A stretch of 64,000 nucleotides of DNA from the NCBI GenBank assembly GCA_964468045.1, contig CAYXTO010000012.1, forward strand, positions 29,038 to 93,037. The letters are read 5' to 3'. Positions 9,540 to 16,695 of this stretch are shown here, one piece after another. A model generated the notes under the pieces. The model worked only from the letters and a program-made list of their open reading frames with translations. It had not been told where the DNA came from and did not search any database. The stretch is from JAWKXU01 sp964468045 (GTDB lineage: Bacteria; Pseudomonadota; Alphaproteobacteria; Sphingomonadales; Sphingomonadaceae). How positions within the stretch are numbered: position 1 is the stretch's first letter; each line of letters starts with the position of its first letter. The position numbers and the translations under genes are program-made.

Positions 9540-9959
9540 ATGGCAAAGGACGAACCCAAGCTCCTGTCGGGCGACAATCCCCAGATCCCCAAGGGCGAGG
9601 GCGACGCTCCGGTGCAGGCTTATATCGCCGCCGTGCCGGGCTGGAAGCAGGATATCTGCCGCCGGATCGATGCGATCGTGACGGAGCGGGTGCCGGGCGT
9701 GCGCAAGGCGGTGAAGTGGAACTCGCCCCTCTACGGCGCGCCGGATGGGCCGCCGAACACGTGGTTCCTCAGCTATCACTGCTTCACGAAATATGTGAAG
9801 GTCAGCTTCTTCCGTGGGTCCGCGCTCGACCCCATGCCGGCCGGCAAGTCGAAATATCCGGAAGTGCGCTACCTCGACATTCACGAAGGCCAGCTGGACG
9901 AGGCGCAGCTGGCCGATTGGGTGGAGCAGGCCAGCCGCTTGCCGGGCGAGAAGATGTGA
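9540..9959 (+). CDS. DUF1801 family protein
   Basis: 139 residues. The YdhG-like core is visible: VQAYIAAVPGWKQDICRRID, then AVKWNSPLYGAP, TKYVKVSFFRGSAL, and a C-terminal helix LDEAQLADWVEQASRLPG. The function of the family is unknown; structures show a compact fold related to the StAR-like/YdhG group. GGAGG seven bases before this ATG decides the start over an in-frame ATG 18 bases upstream. It stands alone between the LigT gene and a convergent membrane protein. Confidence 0.85.
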   Translation: MAKDEPKLLSGDNPQIPKGEGDAPVQAYIAAVPGWKQDICRRIDAIVTERVPGVRKAVKWNSPLYGAPDGPPNTWFLSYHCFTKYVKVSFFRGSALDPMPAGKSKYPEVRYLDIHEGQLDEAQLADWVEQASRLPGEKM

Positions 9960-9998
9960 GCCGGCCTTCCGGCGCGGCTGCCGCGAGAATTCCTGGTC

Positions 9999-10238
9999 CT
10001 AGGCCGGATTGAGCATAGGCTGGTCGAAGCCGTCATTCCCCAGCGGGGCTTTTCCCCGCTTCTCCGCCCGCTTCCAGGCCTTTTCGTGGAAATAGAACGC
10101 CATCGCGTTGATGCAGGGTTCGATCAGCGCGATGCCCCCCGCCAGCACGAGGGACCCGGTCAGGATGTAGGCGACGCTGAAACCCACCGCCAGGTGGATG
10201 GTCAGGTAACTGAGCGTCTTCATCAGATCGCGCGGCAT
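9999..10238 (-). CDS. DUF2061 small membrane protein
   Basis: 79 residues with two membrane helices: YLTIHLAVGFSVAYILTGS and LAGGIALIEPCINAMAFYF, then a basic end HEKAWKRAEKRG. This is the DUF2061 pattern (predicted membrane protein, unknown function). The frame is open upstream to 10313; this start was chosen because the family begins with a short basic segment (MPRDLMKTL) and the extra 25 residues look non-coding. The Shine-Dalgarno is weak, so the start is uncertain. Confidence 0.78.
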   Translation of the reverse strand: MPRDLMKTLSYLTIHLAVGFSVAYILTGSLVLAGGIALIEPCINAMAFYFHEKAWKRAEKRGKAPLGNDGFDQPMLNPA

Positions 10239-10646
10239 GTTCGATTCCGTTTCGTCATGAGCCAGCAGGGCACCGACGGATATAATTGATAATAGATCGC
10301 AATAGCAAGACAAGAATCTCGTTCAGTGTGATCGCCGGGACAGGAAGGATTTTCCTACATCGCGCAAATCTGGCTTATCCCAGGGATGAGACGCAGAACA
10401 TCCCGCGCTCTCGCTCGTCGCTCTTTTGCCAACACGACGACTCTGGGAGAAGCCCCCCTTGCGAAAGGTCACACTCGGTGCGCGCTGGTTTTACGCCATG
10501 GCGCGGCCGTTTACCGCGCGGAAGCGGCGCGCGCAGGCCGAAATCGCAATGCACATTTCCGGCGTTCTGCGTTAACCGGCCGGGATGGCGAGCGCGGCGG
10601 AAATGACGGGGCAGGACGAAGGATGATGGACGTTCCCCGCCGCCCG
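10239..10646. other. Stretch with no recognised gene
   Basis: About 400 bases between the DUF2061 gene and a GFA gene, both on the minus strand. The open frames here lack start signals and look like high-GC chance frames. The part near 10260-10400 is more A/T-rich and could hold the DUF2061 promoter. I see no RNA gene or strong hairpin. Confidence 0.4.
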
Positions 10647-11081
10647 TCACTCGCCCTGCGTCATCTCCGCGAACACTTCCGCGCCGGTCTTGCGCGTGGT
10701 GGCTTCGGTGAAATGGTAATAGGGCGGCTGCTCGTCCACGAAGATTTCGCTGGTCAGCGCGAAGCCGTCCGCGCCCGGAAAGAACCCGGCGAGGCAGGCG
10801 TAGCTGCCCGCAGGCTTGTAGTAATAGAACAGGTGGGTGCCGCAGCGGCTGCAGAAGCCGCGTTCGGCCCATTCGGACGAGGGATAGCGCGTGACATGCT
10901 CCGACCCGTCGATCTCCAACTCCCCTCGGACCGGCAGGGCGATGAATGGCCCGCCGCCCCAGGTCCGGCACATGGTGCAGTGGCAGGCATCGAGATGCGG
11001 TTCGGTTGGCGTGGCGTGCAGCGTCACCGCGCCGCACAGGCATTGCCCTTCAAGCGGGGCGGTGTCGATAGTCTTGCTCAT
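10647..11081 (-). CDS. GFA family protein (zinc-binding, glutathione-dependent formaldehyde-activating type fold)
   Basis: 144 residues. Cysteine motifs of the family are in order: GQCLCGAVTL (CxC), ACHCTMCRTW (CHCxxC) and GFCSRCGTHLFYY (CxxCG), which bind two zincs. Some members bind glutathione; most have no proven activity. GGAAGGAAG upstream of the ATG supports the start although the frame is open much further. A second, divergent GFA gene follows at 11651 beyond a lipoprotein, so this locus has two paralogues. Confidence 0.9.
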   Translation of the reverse strand: MSKTIDTAPLEGQCLCGAVTLHATPTEPHLDACHCTMCRTWGGGPFIALPVRGELEIDGSEHVTRYPSSEWAERGFCSRCGTHLFYYYKPAGSYACLAGFFPGADGFALTSEIFVDEQPPYYHFTEATTRKTGAEVFAEMTQGE

Positions 11082-11198
11082 GATCGGCTTCCTTCCGAGT
11101 CTCCGGGTAATGAGCGTCGCCGCTTTGCCCCCGGCGGGCAAGGCGAATGGGACCGGCGCGGGCTTGTCTGCGCCGCGCGGCGGGCGCATGAAGGGGCC

Positions 11199-11654
11199 AT
11201 GATCCGCAAGCTTGCTTTCGCCGCACCGCTCGCCCTGCTGCTCGCCGCCTGTCAGTCCGGCGTGGAGCACGATCCCGCCGACGGCAATGTGCCGGGCAAC
11301 AGCGCTTCCACCCGGCCCTATGACGGGATCGCGGAAGGGGAGACGGTGCGCTTTACCGGCACCGAGCCGTTCTGGGGCGGGCAGGCGACCGGGACCGTGC
11401 TCAATTATTCCACCCCCGAGAAGCCGGACGGGGAAACCATCACAGTGGAACGGTTCGCCGGGCGCAACGGCGTTTCCTTCACCGGCAAGCTGGAAGGGGA
11501 GGTTTTCTCGCTGGCGATCACGCCCGGGCAATGCAGCGACGGCATGTCGGACCGGACCTATCCCTTCAACGCCACGCTGCGCGTGGGGGACGAGATTCGC
11601 AGCGGCTGCGCCTGGACGGAAAAGCACCCCTTCACTGGCGAGGCCCATCCATGA
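11199..11654 (+). CDS. COG3650-like lipoprotein
   Basis: 151 residues with a lipoprotein signal (MIRKLAFAAPLALLLAAC, lipobox LAAC). The mature part carries the COG3650 pattern: FTGTEPFWGGQATGTVLNYS, FAGRNGVSFTGKLEG, and TPGQCSDGMSDRTYPFNATL with a paired cysteine at SGCAW. The family is predicted to be in the envelope; its function is unknown. AAGGGG just before the ATG supports the start. The stop overlaps the next start as ATGA, so it is coupled to the downstream GFA gene. Confidence 0.85.
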   Translation: MIRKLAFAAPLALLLAACQSGVEHDPADGNVPGNSASTRPYDGIAEGETVRFTGTEPFWGGQATGTVLNYSTPEKPDGETITVERFAGRNGVSFTGKLEGEVFSLAITPGQCSDGMSDRTYPFNATLRVGDEIRSGCAWTEKHPFTGEAHP

Positions 11655-12073
11655 GCAGGGAGCAAATTCGCGTCGCCGCCTGCCAATGCGGCCAGTTGAA
11701 GGCGCATTGCACGGGCGAGGCCGCGCGCATTTCGATGTGCCACTGCCTTGCCTGCCAGCGGCGCACCGGCGCGCCGTTCAGCGCCAACAGCCGCTTCCCG
11801 CGCGCGAATGTGCGGATCGAGGGGGAAAGCCGGCAATGGAGCCGCACCGCCGATACCGGCAATGGGGTGGTGCATCATTTCTGCCCGGATTGCGGCACCA
11901 CGGTCTGTTGGGATCTGGCCGGTTTCCCCGATGTGATCGCGGTGGCGAGCGGGCTGTTCGCGGACCCGGCCTATCCCGCGCCGGCCGTGTGCGTCTGGGA
12001 GCGGCAGCGCCATCCCTGGACGGACCATATCGCGGCGCTGCCGATGCAGCGCTGGCCGGGTGCGCCGGGCTAG
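11651..12073 (+). CDS. GFA family protein
   Basis: 140 residues, second GFA paralogue. Motifs: ACQCGQLKAHC, MCHCLACQRRTGAPFS and HFCPDCGTTVCWD, giving the zinc ligands CxC, CHCxxC and CxxCG. A C-terminal block, ERQRHPWTDH, matches many family members. It overlaps the lipoprotein gene by four bases (ATGA). No substrate can be assigned. It belongs to a small plus-strand group with the EthD-domain gene 27 bases on. Confidence 0.9.
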   Translation: MSREQIRVAACQCGQLKAHCTGEAARISMCHCLACQRRTGAPFSANSRFPRANVRIEGESRQWSRTADTGNGVVHHFCPDCGTTVCWDLAGFPDVIAVASGLFADPAYPAPAVCVWERQRHPWTDHIAALPMQRWPGAPG

Positions 12074-12100
12074 ATCGATTTCGAAAACGAGAGGGATGCC

Positions 12101-12472
12101 ATGTTCAAGATACTGCTGTTCGTCAAACGCAAGGCCGGGCTGACGCGCGAGGAATTCATCGACTATTACGAGAACAGGCATGTGCCGCTGGTGCGCGACA
12201 AGGTGCCACCCGCCCGGCTCTATCGCCGCAATTACGTGATGGTAGGGGCAGAGGTGAGCGGCATCGCCGGCGCCTCGGCGGCGGCGCTCGGCTTCGATTG
12301 CGTCAGCGAGATCGGCTTCGCCACGCGGGCGGAAGCGGAGGAGCATATCGCAGCCTATCTCGACCCGGCGAACAATCCCGGGATCGTGGCCGACGAGAAC
12401 AATTTCATCGAGCCGGGCGGGCTGACCTTCGTGCTCGTGGAGCCTCGCCAGACCGCCGATTATTCCGGCTGA
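12101..12472 (+). CDS. EthD domain protein (dimeric alpha/beta barrel)
   Basis: 123 residues with the EthD ferredoxin-like fold: MFKILLFVKRKAGLTREEFI, DYYENRHVPLVRD, and a second half ending LTFVLVEPRQTADYSG. EthD proteins are found beside ether-degrading P450 systems and in polyketide cyclisation, but stand-alone copies are common and uncharacterised. AGAGGGATGCC precedes the ATG and gives a reasonable ribosome site. The 27-base gap from the GFA gene suggests one transcript. Confidence 0.82.
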   Translation: MFKILLFVKRKAGLTREEFIDYYENRHVPLVRDKVPPARLYRRNYVMVGAEVSGIAGASAAALGFDCVSEIGFATRAEAEEHIAAYLDPANNPGIVADENNFIEPGGLTFVLVEPRQTADYSG

Positions 12473-12571
12473 CGGCGCCCGAGGAGAGGTGCCGTCAGCG
12501 CGGTTTACCCGCGACGCCGTAAACGATACGCTGCCGTTCCATCTGCAACAGTTCGAAGAAGGGGATATCCG

Positions 12572-13186
12572 ATGCGACATGCCGGTTGGATGACGGTGCC
12601 GCTTGCCTGCGCGATGCTTGCGCTGGCGGGTTGCGGAAGCAAGGGCGGCGAGGACGCCACGGGCAATGCTGTTGCCGGGGATGCCGCCGCCGGGGCAGAT
12701 GTCGCTTCGGACGCAACCGCAGCCGCTTCGCCGGAAGCCGCGGCCAGCCTCGCGACAGGGGGCGCGGCTGCTCCCGCCGCCAGCCCTGCGGCAACGGAAA
12801 CTGCCACCGCCAAATCCGCGGGCGGAGGCGACCTGTCCGCCTATGTCGGGAAATGGCCGTTCGATGCGGTGAACGGCGTGAAGTGGAACGACAATCCGGT
12901 GGTCAAGGCGGCGATCGACAAGACCGTCACGGATGCCGCGGCGCGCAAGGCGATCCATACGCTGGATGGCCCGGCCAGCACGATCGAGCTTTATCAGGGC
13001 AAGGTCGCCTCCTGGTCGTGCGAGGCGCACAACTGCGGCGATCACCAGTGGAACGTGATGGTCGATCCCAAGAGCGGCGCGGCCGATGTCTGCTATCACA
13101 ACGAGGCCAAGACACCCGGCCAGTCGCGCTGGTTCCTCGCCGGCGGCAAGGTAGAAACGCGCGCCGGAAATTGTTCCACCGAATGA
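12572..13186 (+). CDS. Lipoprotein with Ivy-like C-terminal domain
   Basis: 204 residues. A signal with lipobox LAGC (residues 18-21) precedes an Ala/Thr-rich linker to about residue 85, then a globular domain. The domain contains CEAHNCGDHQWNVMVDP, which resembles the CKPHDC loop of Ivy, the periplasmic inhibitor of C-type lysozyme. Further cysteines (VCYHNE, GNCSTE) could form disulphides. The Ivy link is inference from a short motif; otherwise it is a conserved envelope lipoprotein of unknown role. It has its own upstream gap of about 100 bases. Confidence 0.75.
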   Translation: MRHAGWMTVPLACAMLALAGCGSKGGEDATGNAVAGDAAAGADVASDATAAASPEAAASLATGGAAAPAASPAATETATAKSAGGGDLSAYVGKWPFDAVNGVKWNDNPVVKAAIDKTVTDAAARKAIHTLDGPASTIELYQGKVASWSCEAHNCGDHQWNVMVDPKSGAADVCYHNEAKTPGQSRWFLAGGKVETRAGNCSTE

Positions 13187-13282
13187 GACCGGCGGCGATC
13201 AAATAGAGGATTTCCACATACTCTTTTCGTCCCGGGTAAAGCAGGATAGTTTCCGGCCCGGTTACTTGAAGGAGAGGGGTAG

Positions 13283-14008
13283 ATGATAAGGAATCTTTCG
13301 GCCGAATTCTTCGGCACATTCTGGCTTGTCTTTGGCGGTTGCGGATCGGCGGTGCTGGCCGCCGCCTTTCCGGAACTGGGCATCGGCTTTGCGGGCGTGG
13401 CCTTCGCCTTCGGCCTGACCGTGCTGACCATGGCCTATGCCGTGGGCGGCATTTCGGGCGGGCATTTCAACCCTGCGGTTTCGCTGGGTCTCGCGATCGC
13501 CAACCGCTTTTCCTGGGGGCATCTGGTGCCTTATTGGGCGGCGCAGGTGGCGGGCGCGATCGTGGCCGCGGCCGCGCTCTACGCCATTGCCTCGGGCAAG
13601 GCCGGCTTCGCGCCGGGCGGATTTGCCTCCAACGGCTTCGGGGAGCTTTCGCCGGGCGGTTATTCGATGCAGGCCGCCCTGCTGGTGGAAGTGATCCTCA
13701 CCGCGGGCTTCCTGATCGTGATCCTGGGCTCCACCTCGCGCGCGGCGCCTCCGGGTTTCGCTCCGCTGGCGATCGGCCTTGCGCTCACCCTGATCCATCT
13801 GGTGTCGATCCCGGTGACCAACACATCGGTCAATCCGGCTCGTTCCACCGGCGTGGCGCTCTTTGCGGCGACCGATGCGATCGGGCAGCTCTGGTTCTTC
13901 TGGCTGGCGCCTCTGATCGGCGGCGCGGTCGGCGCGGCGATCTGGCGCTTCCTGTTGATGCCGGGTGAATCGCCCGCTCACATTGCGCGGGACGAAACCG
14001 CCCATTGA
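13283..14008 (+). CDS. aqpZ: Aquaporin Z
   Basis: 241-residue inner-membrane water channel with six helices and both half-helix motifs: NPA at residues 63-65 (GGHFNPAVSLG) and NPA at 184-186 followed by Arg187 (TSVNPARSTG), the selectivity-filter arginine. The family conducts water and excludes ions. GGAGAGG lies ahead of the start region, supporting this ATG. A strong hairpin follows the stop codon, so it is probably a single-gene transcript. Confidence 0.96.
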   Translation: MIRNLSAEFFGTFWLVFGGCGSAVLAAAFPELGIGFAGVAFAFGLTVLTMAYAVGGISGGHFNPAVSLGLAIANRFSWGHLVPYWAAQVAGAIVAAAALYAIASGKAGFAPGGFASNGFGELSPGGYSMQAALLVEVILTAGFLIVILGSTSRAAPPGFAPLAIGLALTLIHLVSIPVTNTSVNPARSTGVALFAATDAIGQLWFFWLAPLIGGAVGAAIWRFLLMPGESPAHIARDETAH

Positions 14009-14018
14009 GCAGCCGAGG

Positions 14019-14042
14019 GGCGGGGAAGGGAGCTTCCCCGCC
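14019..14042 (+). terminator. Rho-independent-like terminator after aqpZ
   Basis: A perfect 10-base stem, GGCGGGGAAG and CTTCCCCGCC, with a four-base loop, begins 11 bases after the aqpZ stop and is followed by TTCTCCTC, a poor T-tract. The outer bases GAGG and CCTC could extend it. Confidence 0.7.
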
Positions 14043-14060
14043 TTCTCCTCGGTTGGATCA

Positions 14061-14085
14061 GGAACCCGGAGGGTTTACCAGCGTT
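14061..14085 (+). promoter_or_regulatory. Sigma-EcfG promoter ahead of the response regulator
   Basis: GGAAC at 14061-14065, a 16-base spacer, CGTT at 14082-14085: an exact general-stress-response match. The response regulator begins at 14202, leaving a leader of roughly 110 bases. Confidence 0.7.
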
Positions 14086-14201
14086 ACCCTTCCTCAGGGG
14101 TTGCGTTGATAGGGAAGTTCGTGTCGCAGGGGTCTGGCAAAAATCCGCATCCGGACAACAATCCTGGGGATCGTATTCCTGCCAATTGGGGGGCTTGAGG
14201 C

Positions 14202-14600
14202 ATGAAGGTGCGGCACTTTTGCACGATTCTGCTGCTCGACGATGAGCCGCTGATCCTCATGGACCTCGAATTCGCCGCTCAGGATGAAGGATGCCGCAGC
14301 CTTTGCGCCACGTCGGCCGGGCAGGCGCTTGCCTTTCTGGCTGGCGCTGAGCGGATCGACGTGGCGGTGCTCGACGTGACATTGCAGAATGGCGAAACAT
14401 GCGTGCCCGTGGCGCGCGAGCTGCAAAGGCGCCGCATCCCCTACCTGCTCCATTCCGGCGACCTCGATCGTCGCAATGAGACGTTGCGCGAGCTGGGTTC
14501 GGAGCTGATCGTCAAGCCCGCGTGCTCTTCCCGGGTGATCCGGCGCGCGATCAGCTATATCGGGCAGGGGCCGGACATGCGGTTCATCGGCGCGGATTGA
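14202..14600 (+). CDS. Single-domain response regulator
   Basis: 132 residues, a receiver domain only. The acidic pocket is in ILLLDDEPLILMDLE (two Asp), the phosphoacceptor Asp in VAVLDVTL (about residue 59), and the conserved Lys in LIVKPACSSRV. The switch region reads IPYLLHSGD instead of the FATGUY motif of the Sphingomonas stress regulators. No output domain is present, so it must act through a partner. An EcfG-type promoter lies upstream. Stand-alone receivers feed the PhyR/EcfG stress cascade in sphingomonads, so a role there is plausible but unproven. Confidence 0.88.
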   Translation: MKVRHFCTILLLDDEPLILMDLEFAAQDEGCRSLCATSAGQALAFLAGAERIDVAVLDVTLQNGETCVPVARELQRRRIPYLLHSGDLDRRNETLRELGSELIVKPACSSRVIRRAISYIGQGPDMRFIGAD

Positions 14601-14641
14601 TGTTCGAGGTGGATCGCGCGCTATCGCTGTGAGCTTGACCG

Positions 14642-14666
14642 GGAACGGCTGATATGTCCGCTCGTT
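14642..14666 (+). promoter_or_regulatory. Sigma-EcfG promoter ahead of the DUF6491 gene
   Basis: GGAAC at 14642-14646, 16 bases, CGTT at 14663-14666. It ends 46 bases before the ATG at 14712, close to the 39 bases seen for the MipA gene. Confidence 0.75.
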
Positions 14667-14711
14667 GAGAGAGCAGCCTGACGGGCGGGCGCAGCAGGTG
14701 GGAGAAGGATC

Positions 14712-15122
14712 ATGAAGCTTGCCTTCGTCGTCGCGAGTTGCTCCCTCGCCTTGCTGGCAGGGTGTGCGCCAGCCGCAAATGAACCTCGCGAGACATCTCT
14801 GGCAGATGGGCGCGAATGTTTCTGGCCGGGCGATGTCAGTGGTTTCAACGATGTGCGGGACGCGGAGTCCGGTTCGAACCGGATCATGGTGAGCGCCGGC
14901 GCAAATCGTCGCTATCTGTTCGAGACCTTCGGCTCCTGCCCCGATCTGAACTTTGCGGAGAACATCGGCTTCGACCAGCACGGTTCGGGCCAGATTTGCC
15001 GGGGCGTGGATGTGACCCTGCTGGTGCCCGGCGTTACCGGCACGCAGCGTTGTCCGGTCCGCATGATCCGAAGGCTGACCGAGGACGAGGCCAAGGCGCT
15101 GACCGCCCGGGCCAGGAAATAA
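14712..15122 (+). CDS. DUF6491 family lipoprotein
   Basis: 136 residues. Lipoprotein signal MKLAFVVASCSLALLAGC (lipobox LAGC). The mature domain shows the family pattern: CFWPGDVSGF, VSAGANRRYLFETFGSCPDL, GSGQICRGVDVTLLVPG, then QRCPVRMIRRLTEDEAKAL. Four cysteines probably pair in the periplasm. The function is unknown. A GGAGAAGG-type ribosome site precedes the ATG, and an EcfG promoter sits at a normal distance, so induction by general stress is likely. Confidence 0.87.
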   Translation: MKLAFVVASCSLALLAGCAPAANEPRETSLADGRECFWPGDVSGFNDVRDAESGSNRIMVSAGANRRYLFETFGSCPDLNFAENIGFDQHGSGQICRGVDVTLLVPGVTGTQRCPVRMIRRLTEDEAKALTARARK

Positions 15123-15137
15123 GCCCGGCCGCCGTCC

Positions 15138-15467
15138 GTGTTCGTCGCTGCCTATTGGTGGGAAGTGCATCCCGGCAAGGAAGAGCAGTTTCGCGCTGCC
15201 TGGCGCCGTGGAACCGAGCTCATCCGGGAAAGATACGGCAGCCTGGGCTCCCGCTTGCACCGGGAGGATCGCGACGATGGCGCAATCCGCTTCATCGGCG
15301 TCGCGGAATGGCCGGACCGCCAGACCTGGCGCAAGGCGTTCGATGCGAAGATGGTATATGACGAGCCGGAAACCCGCGCGGCCTTCGTGGAGGCGATCAG
15401 CGATTGGGCGGAAGAGCCTCTCCTGCTGATGGAGGTGACGGACGATCTTCTGGATCGCCGCCCTTGA
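15138..15467 (+). CDS. Antibiotic biosynthesis monooxygenase (ABM)-like small protein
   Basis: 109 residues forming a dimeric ferredoxin-like fold: FVAAYWWEVHPGKEEQFRAA, LGSRLHREDRDDGAIRFIGV, then a helical end. The length and pattern match ABM-type heme- or quinone-related proteins, but no catalytic residue can be assigned. It starts at GTG 15 bases after the DUF6491 stop and has no clear Shine-Dalgarno, so it may be read through coupling from that gene and share its EcfG promoter. Confidence 0.72.
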   Translation: MFVAAYWWEVHPGKEEQFRAAWRRGTELIRERYGSLGSRLHREDRDDGAIRFIGVAEWPDRQTWRKAFDAKMVYDEPETRAAFVEAISDWAEEPLLLMEVTDDLLDRRP

Positions 15468-15565
15468 AACTTTCCGGAAAGAAGCATCGCAGAACGCTTG
15501 AGTCCGTAGCGAAAGCGGGCAAATAGGGGAGCACCTACTATCTTCCCAGCCACAGGATATTTCCC

Positions 15566-16162
15566 ATGACCGAAGCCGTTCCGGCCTGGCTCGCCCAAGC
15601 CCTGCCCCATGCGCGCCCCGCCCATGCCGCCTTGACCGCGGCGAAGCTGGGCAGCGAGGGCTTGATCGGCAAATCCGGCTTTCGCCTGACCAGCGTCGCC
15701 TTCGATCATGGGGAAGAACTCGATCCGTGCTTTACCGCCGACGAGGAAGATGCGGTTGCGCCGCCGCTGGAATGGACCACGCCTCCGCAAGGCGCGCTGG
15801 AGCTGGTGCTGGTGGTGGAGGATCCGGACGCGCCGGGCGGAAAACCGGCTTGCCACTGGCTGGTCTGGGGGCTTGCCGCGCAACTGGGCAAGCTGATGGA
15901 AGGCGAGACGCCGCCACGGGTCGGCAAGAATTCAAAGCGCAACAGCGAGTGGTTGCCGCCCGAGCCGCCGCATGAAGATGAGCCGCATGATTATGTGTTC
16001 CAGCTCTTCGCGCTGGATCTGCCCTTGACCTTGATGCCGGGCGCGACCCGCGAAGAACTGGTCAAGGCCATGGAAGGGCATGTGGTGGGCATCGCGATCC
16101 TCGCGGGCACCTATGCGCGCGCCGAGGATGACGAGGATTGGGACGACGAGGATGGCGATTGA
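15566..16162 (+). CDS. YbhB/YbcL family PEBP-like protein
   Basis: 198 residues with the bacterial PEBP core: SVAFDHGEELDPCFTADEED, VAPPLEWTTPP, LVVVEDPDAPGGKPACHWLV and HEDEPHDYVFQLFALDLPL. The DPDAP and CHW blocks line the phosphate/anion-binding site of the fold. The usual family role is uncertain. The acidic tail (EDDEDWDDEDGD) is unusual. It lacks a signal peptide and is probably cytoplasmic. It is convergent with the cupin gene that follows. Confidence 0.9.
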   Translation: MTEAVPAWLAQALPHARPAHAALTAAKLGSEGLIGKSGFRLTSVAFDHGEELDPCFTADEEDAVAPPLEWTTPPQGALELVLVVEDPDAPGGKPACHWLVWGLAAQLGKLMEGETPPRVGKNSKRNSEWLPPEPPHEDEPHDYVFQLFALDLPLTLMPGATREELVKAMEGHVVGIAILAGTYARAEDDEDWDDEDGD

Positions 16163-16173
16163 GCCATTGCGGC

Positions 16174-16620
16174 TCAGCGCCGGGGAGTCCACCCCGGCGG
16201 AGCAAGGGTGAAGCCGGCGAAATCGAAGCCGGGCGCGACCACGCAGGATACCAGCACGAAACCTGACCGGCCGCCGGGTTCGGGGTCCGCGGCTTGCCAG
16301 TGGGCGGCGGAGACCACGTGCTGGATGGCATGACCGGAAAGCAGGTCGGGGCCGAGGATAACACTGTCGATCGGACCGCTTTCCTGGGGGGCGGTGGACA
16401 GCCTCAGGCAGTCCCCGGCATGCCACAGCCAGATCTCCGCGGCATCCACCCGGTGCCAGTGGGATCTCTGGGACGCTTCGAGCAGGAAAAGAATCGCGGT
16501 GGCGGCCGCGCGTTCGCCATTGGTCGTCGGCGCGCGCCATGTCTCGCGGAACCAGCCACCTTCCGGATGCGGCTTGAGCGCGAGTCGTTCGATCAGCTGC
16601 TTTGCGGTGAGGCCTTCCAT
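16174..16620 (-). CDS. DUF985 cupin domain protein
   Basis: 148 residues with the DUF985 pattern: LIERLALKPHPEGGWFRETW near the start, TAILFLLEASQRSHWHRVDA with two His of the metal-binding cupin motif, and GFVLVSCVVAPGFDFAGFTL at the end. The function is unknown; the fold resembles sugar-binding cupins. This ATG was chosen because the family begins with LTAKQLIERL; the frame is open 13 codons further. The gene is divergent from the dipeptidase. Confidence 0.85.
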   Translation of the reverse strand: MEGLTAKQLIERLALKPHPEGGWFRETWRAPTTNGERAAATAILFLLEASQRSHWHRVDAAEIWLWHAGDCLRLSTAPQESGPIDSVILGPDLLSGHAIQHVVSAAHWQAADPEPGGRSGFVLVSCVVAPGFDFAGFTLAPPGWTPRR

Positions 16621-16695
16621 CCGCGAAGTTTGCCCGGCATGATGCCGGCTGGCCAGCACTTTAGGGCCAGGACCTGCTATCCGGGGGCAAAATCG

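Noticed and set aside
10386..11198. Long plus-strand frame upstream of the COG3650 lipoprotein
   Set aside because: It opposes a clear GFA gene, has no ribosome site and reads Arg/Ala/Gly-rich; typical of high-GC antisense frames.
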